A stretch of DNA of 6,527 nucleotides from a bacterium (GTDB lineage Bacteria > UBP6 > JAFGXH01), in the NCBI GenBank assembly GCA_027064085.1, contig JAMOQH010000162.1, forward strand, positions 1-6,527, written 5' to 3'. A program made the position numbers and the translations under genes. Position 1 is the first letter of the stretch. Each line of letters opens with the position of its first letter. Below the pieces are notes generated by a model. The model searched no databases and was not told where the DNA came from. It worked only from the letters and a program-made list of their open reading frames with translations. Positions 5,338 to 6,527 of the stretch are shown in pieces.

Positions 5338-6527
5338 AAGTGGTTTGGATAATTAATCAATATGCATCTACTTCAGAAACGGGAATCGGGGGAAGACATT
5401 ATTATTTGGGTAAGCAATTGGCAAAAAAAGGTTGTAAAGTTTATATTATTACAGCATCATATAGTCATATATTACATAAACCAAAACAATTGAATGATTG
5501 GATTTTAGTTGAGAAAATAGATAAAAATTTTAATTATGTTTGGATTAAAACTTTAAAATATAAGAATGCACATAGCAAAAAAAGAGTTTTAAATTGGATT
5601 ATTTTTACATTTAAGGTTCTCAAATTGCTAAAGAAATTGGAGACACCCAACATTATTATTTCTTCGTCTCCACAACCCTTCGTATTTTTATCAGCTTATA
5701 AAATTGCCAAAAAAGTAAAATCAAAACTTTTTTTTGAGGTAAGGGATATTTGGCCTCTTAGTCTTATAGAGCTTGGGAATATCTCCAGCAAACATCCTTT
5801 TATTCGTTTAATGGGCTGGGTGGAAAAACGAGCATATCAAAAATCTAATTATATTATTTCGAATTTAATTAATTTTTATGAATATTTGCAACAATTTAAT
5901 ATACCAGAAAACAAATTTATATGGATATCTAATGGTGTTTGTCTGGAGGAGATGGATGTATCTGAGCCGTTGGATAAGAATATAATAAAAAGAATCCCTA
6001 AAGATAAATTTATTGTAGGATATGCAGGAAGTATTGGGTTGGCTAATGCGTTAGAATATCTTTTAGAAGCAGCTGAATTGTTAAAAGAAAATAAGAATAT
6101 ATTTTTTATTATTATCGGGGAAGGCAGCGAGAAATCTAAATTAATGAAAAAATATAGTGGTTTAGATAATATATTGTTTTTGCCGGCTATTCCAAAAAAA
6201 CAGATTCAATGTTTGTTGTATTATTTTGATGTATGTTATATAGGGTGGTTAAAAAAAAGAATGTATAATTATGGTGTAGCAGCAAACAAAATTTTTGATT
6301 ATATGTACAGTGAAAAACCCATTTTGCATTCTTATTCTGGAAAGCAAGATATTATTTTAAAAGCCGATTGTGGTTTAACAGTTGAGGCAGAGAATTCTAA
6401 AGCAATTGCTGAAGGAATTCTAAAGTTTTATGAAATGCCAAAAGAGAAATATTATGATTTAGGAAAAAACGGAAAGCAGTATATTTTAAGATATTTAACT
6501 TACAAAAAATTAGCCGAAAAGCTCGAA
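5334..6527 (+). CDS. WbuB-like glycosyltransferase family 4, 3' end beyond the window
   Basis: GT-B glycosyltransferase of the group that includes the fucosaminyltransferase WbuB of O-antigen loci. It likely acts on the lipid-linked repeat unit in the cytoplasm. The frame runs uninterrupted for 398 codons and has no stop before the last base, so the 3' end is missing; the family is usually around 400 residues, so probably little is lost. Visible motifs: MKVVWINQYAST, then the glycine-rich GIGGRHYYLGKQLAKKG near 17-33 in the acceptor domain; EVRDIWPLSLIELG from 135, a hallmark of the group; GYAGSIGLANAL from 229 opening the donor domain; IIIGEGSEK; and NKIFDYM with Asp322. The positions matching EX7E hold Gly314 and Asp322, which I think is normal for WbuB-like enzymes. 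The start is ATG in an ATGA overlap. I do not assign the gene symbol, because the sugar specificity cannot be seen. Confidence 0.88.
   Translation, partial: MKVVWIINQYASTSETGIGGRHYYLGKQLAKKGCKVYIITASYSHILHKPKQLNDWILVEKIDKNFNYVWIKTLKYKNAHSKKRVLNWIIFTFKVLKLLKKLETPNIIISSSPQPFVFLSAYKIAKKVKSKLFFEVRDIWPLSLIELGNISSKHPFIRLMGWVEKRAYQKSNYIISNLINFYEYLQQFNIPENKFIWISNGVCLEEMDVSEPLDKNIIKRIPKDKFIVGYAGSIGLANALEYLLEAAELLKENKNIFFIIIGEGSEKSKLMKKYSGLDNILFLPAIPKKQIQCLLYYFDVCYIGWLKKRMYNYGVAANKIFDYMYSEKPILHSYSGKQDIILKADCGLTVEAENSKAIAEGILKFYEMPKEKYYDLGKNGKQYILRYLTYKKLAEKLE

Noticed and set aside
1-6527. A new defence, mobile or RNA-based system
   Set aside because: All sequence is accounted for by five recognisable glycan-synthesis genes. 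I saw no CRISPR-like spacing, transposase, integrase, tRNA, or gap longer than 15 bases.

Overview
The window is a very AT-rich stretch (15 to 43% G+C in the 60-base lines I counted by hand, mostly under 35%). It carries five co-directional plus-strand genes with almost no space between them. It reads as the interior of one surface-polysaccharide operon (O-antigen, capsule or exopolysaccharide) and is cut at both ends. The Lys/Glu/Ile-rich proteins, A/T-ending codons and AGA for arginine suggest a low-G+C bacterium. A Campylobacterota lineage such as Nautiliales is one reasonable guess, but there is no rRNA or housekeeping marker to settle it, so the taxonomy is tentative.

Layout: (1) 1-1265, a CE4-type polysaccharide deacetylase whose start lies upstream of the window. 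(2) 1262-2422, a GT-B family 4 glycosyltransferase. (3) 2410-4221, an AsnB-like glutamine-dependent asparagine synthetase/amidotransferase. (4) 4237-5337, a second GT4 with an intact EX7E motif. (5) 5334-6527, a third GT4 resembling the WbuB group, still open at the last base. The junctions are a 4-base ATGA overlap, a 13-base overlap, a 15-base gap and another ATGA overlap. This is what one translationally coupled transcript looks like. No promoter, terminator, RNA gene or mobile element was found.

How the genes may work together (inference): three cytoplasmic GT4 enzymes would add successive sugars to a lipid-linked repeat unit. The AsnB-like protein may amidate a sugar carboxyl group rather than make asparagine, and the deacetylase may remove an acetyl group from an N-acetylated sugar. 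The initiating transferase, nucleotide-sugar synthesis genes, flippase and polymerase are not in view.

The main oddity is a 7-bp tandem repeat of unit AATCACC. It occurs in two different genes, in variable loops of unrelated proteins. Because 7 and 3 share no factor, the repeat encodes the same heptapeptide cycle (N-H-Q-S-P-I-T) in every forward frame, while the reverse strand has a TGA stop in every frame. Gaining or losing one unit would frameshift the gene. A run of seven G in the AsnB-like gene is a second, weaker candidate for slippage. Beyond these, the window looks like an ordinary glycan locus, and I see no evidence of a wholly new system.
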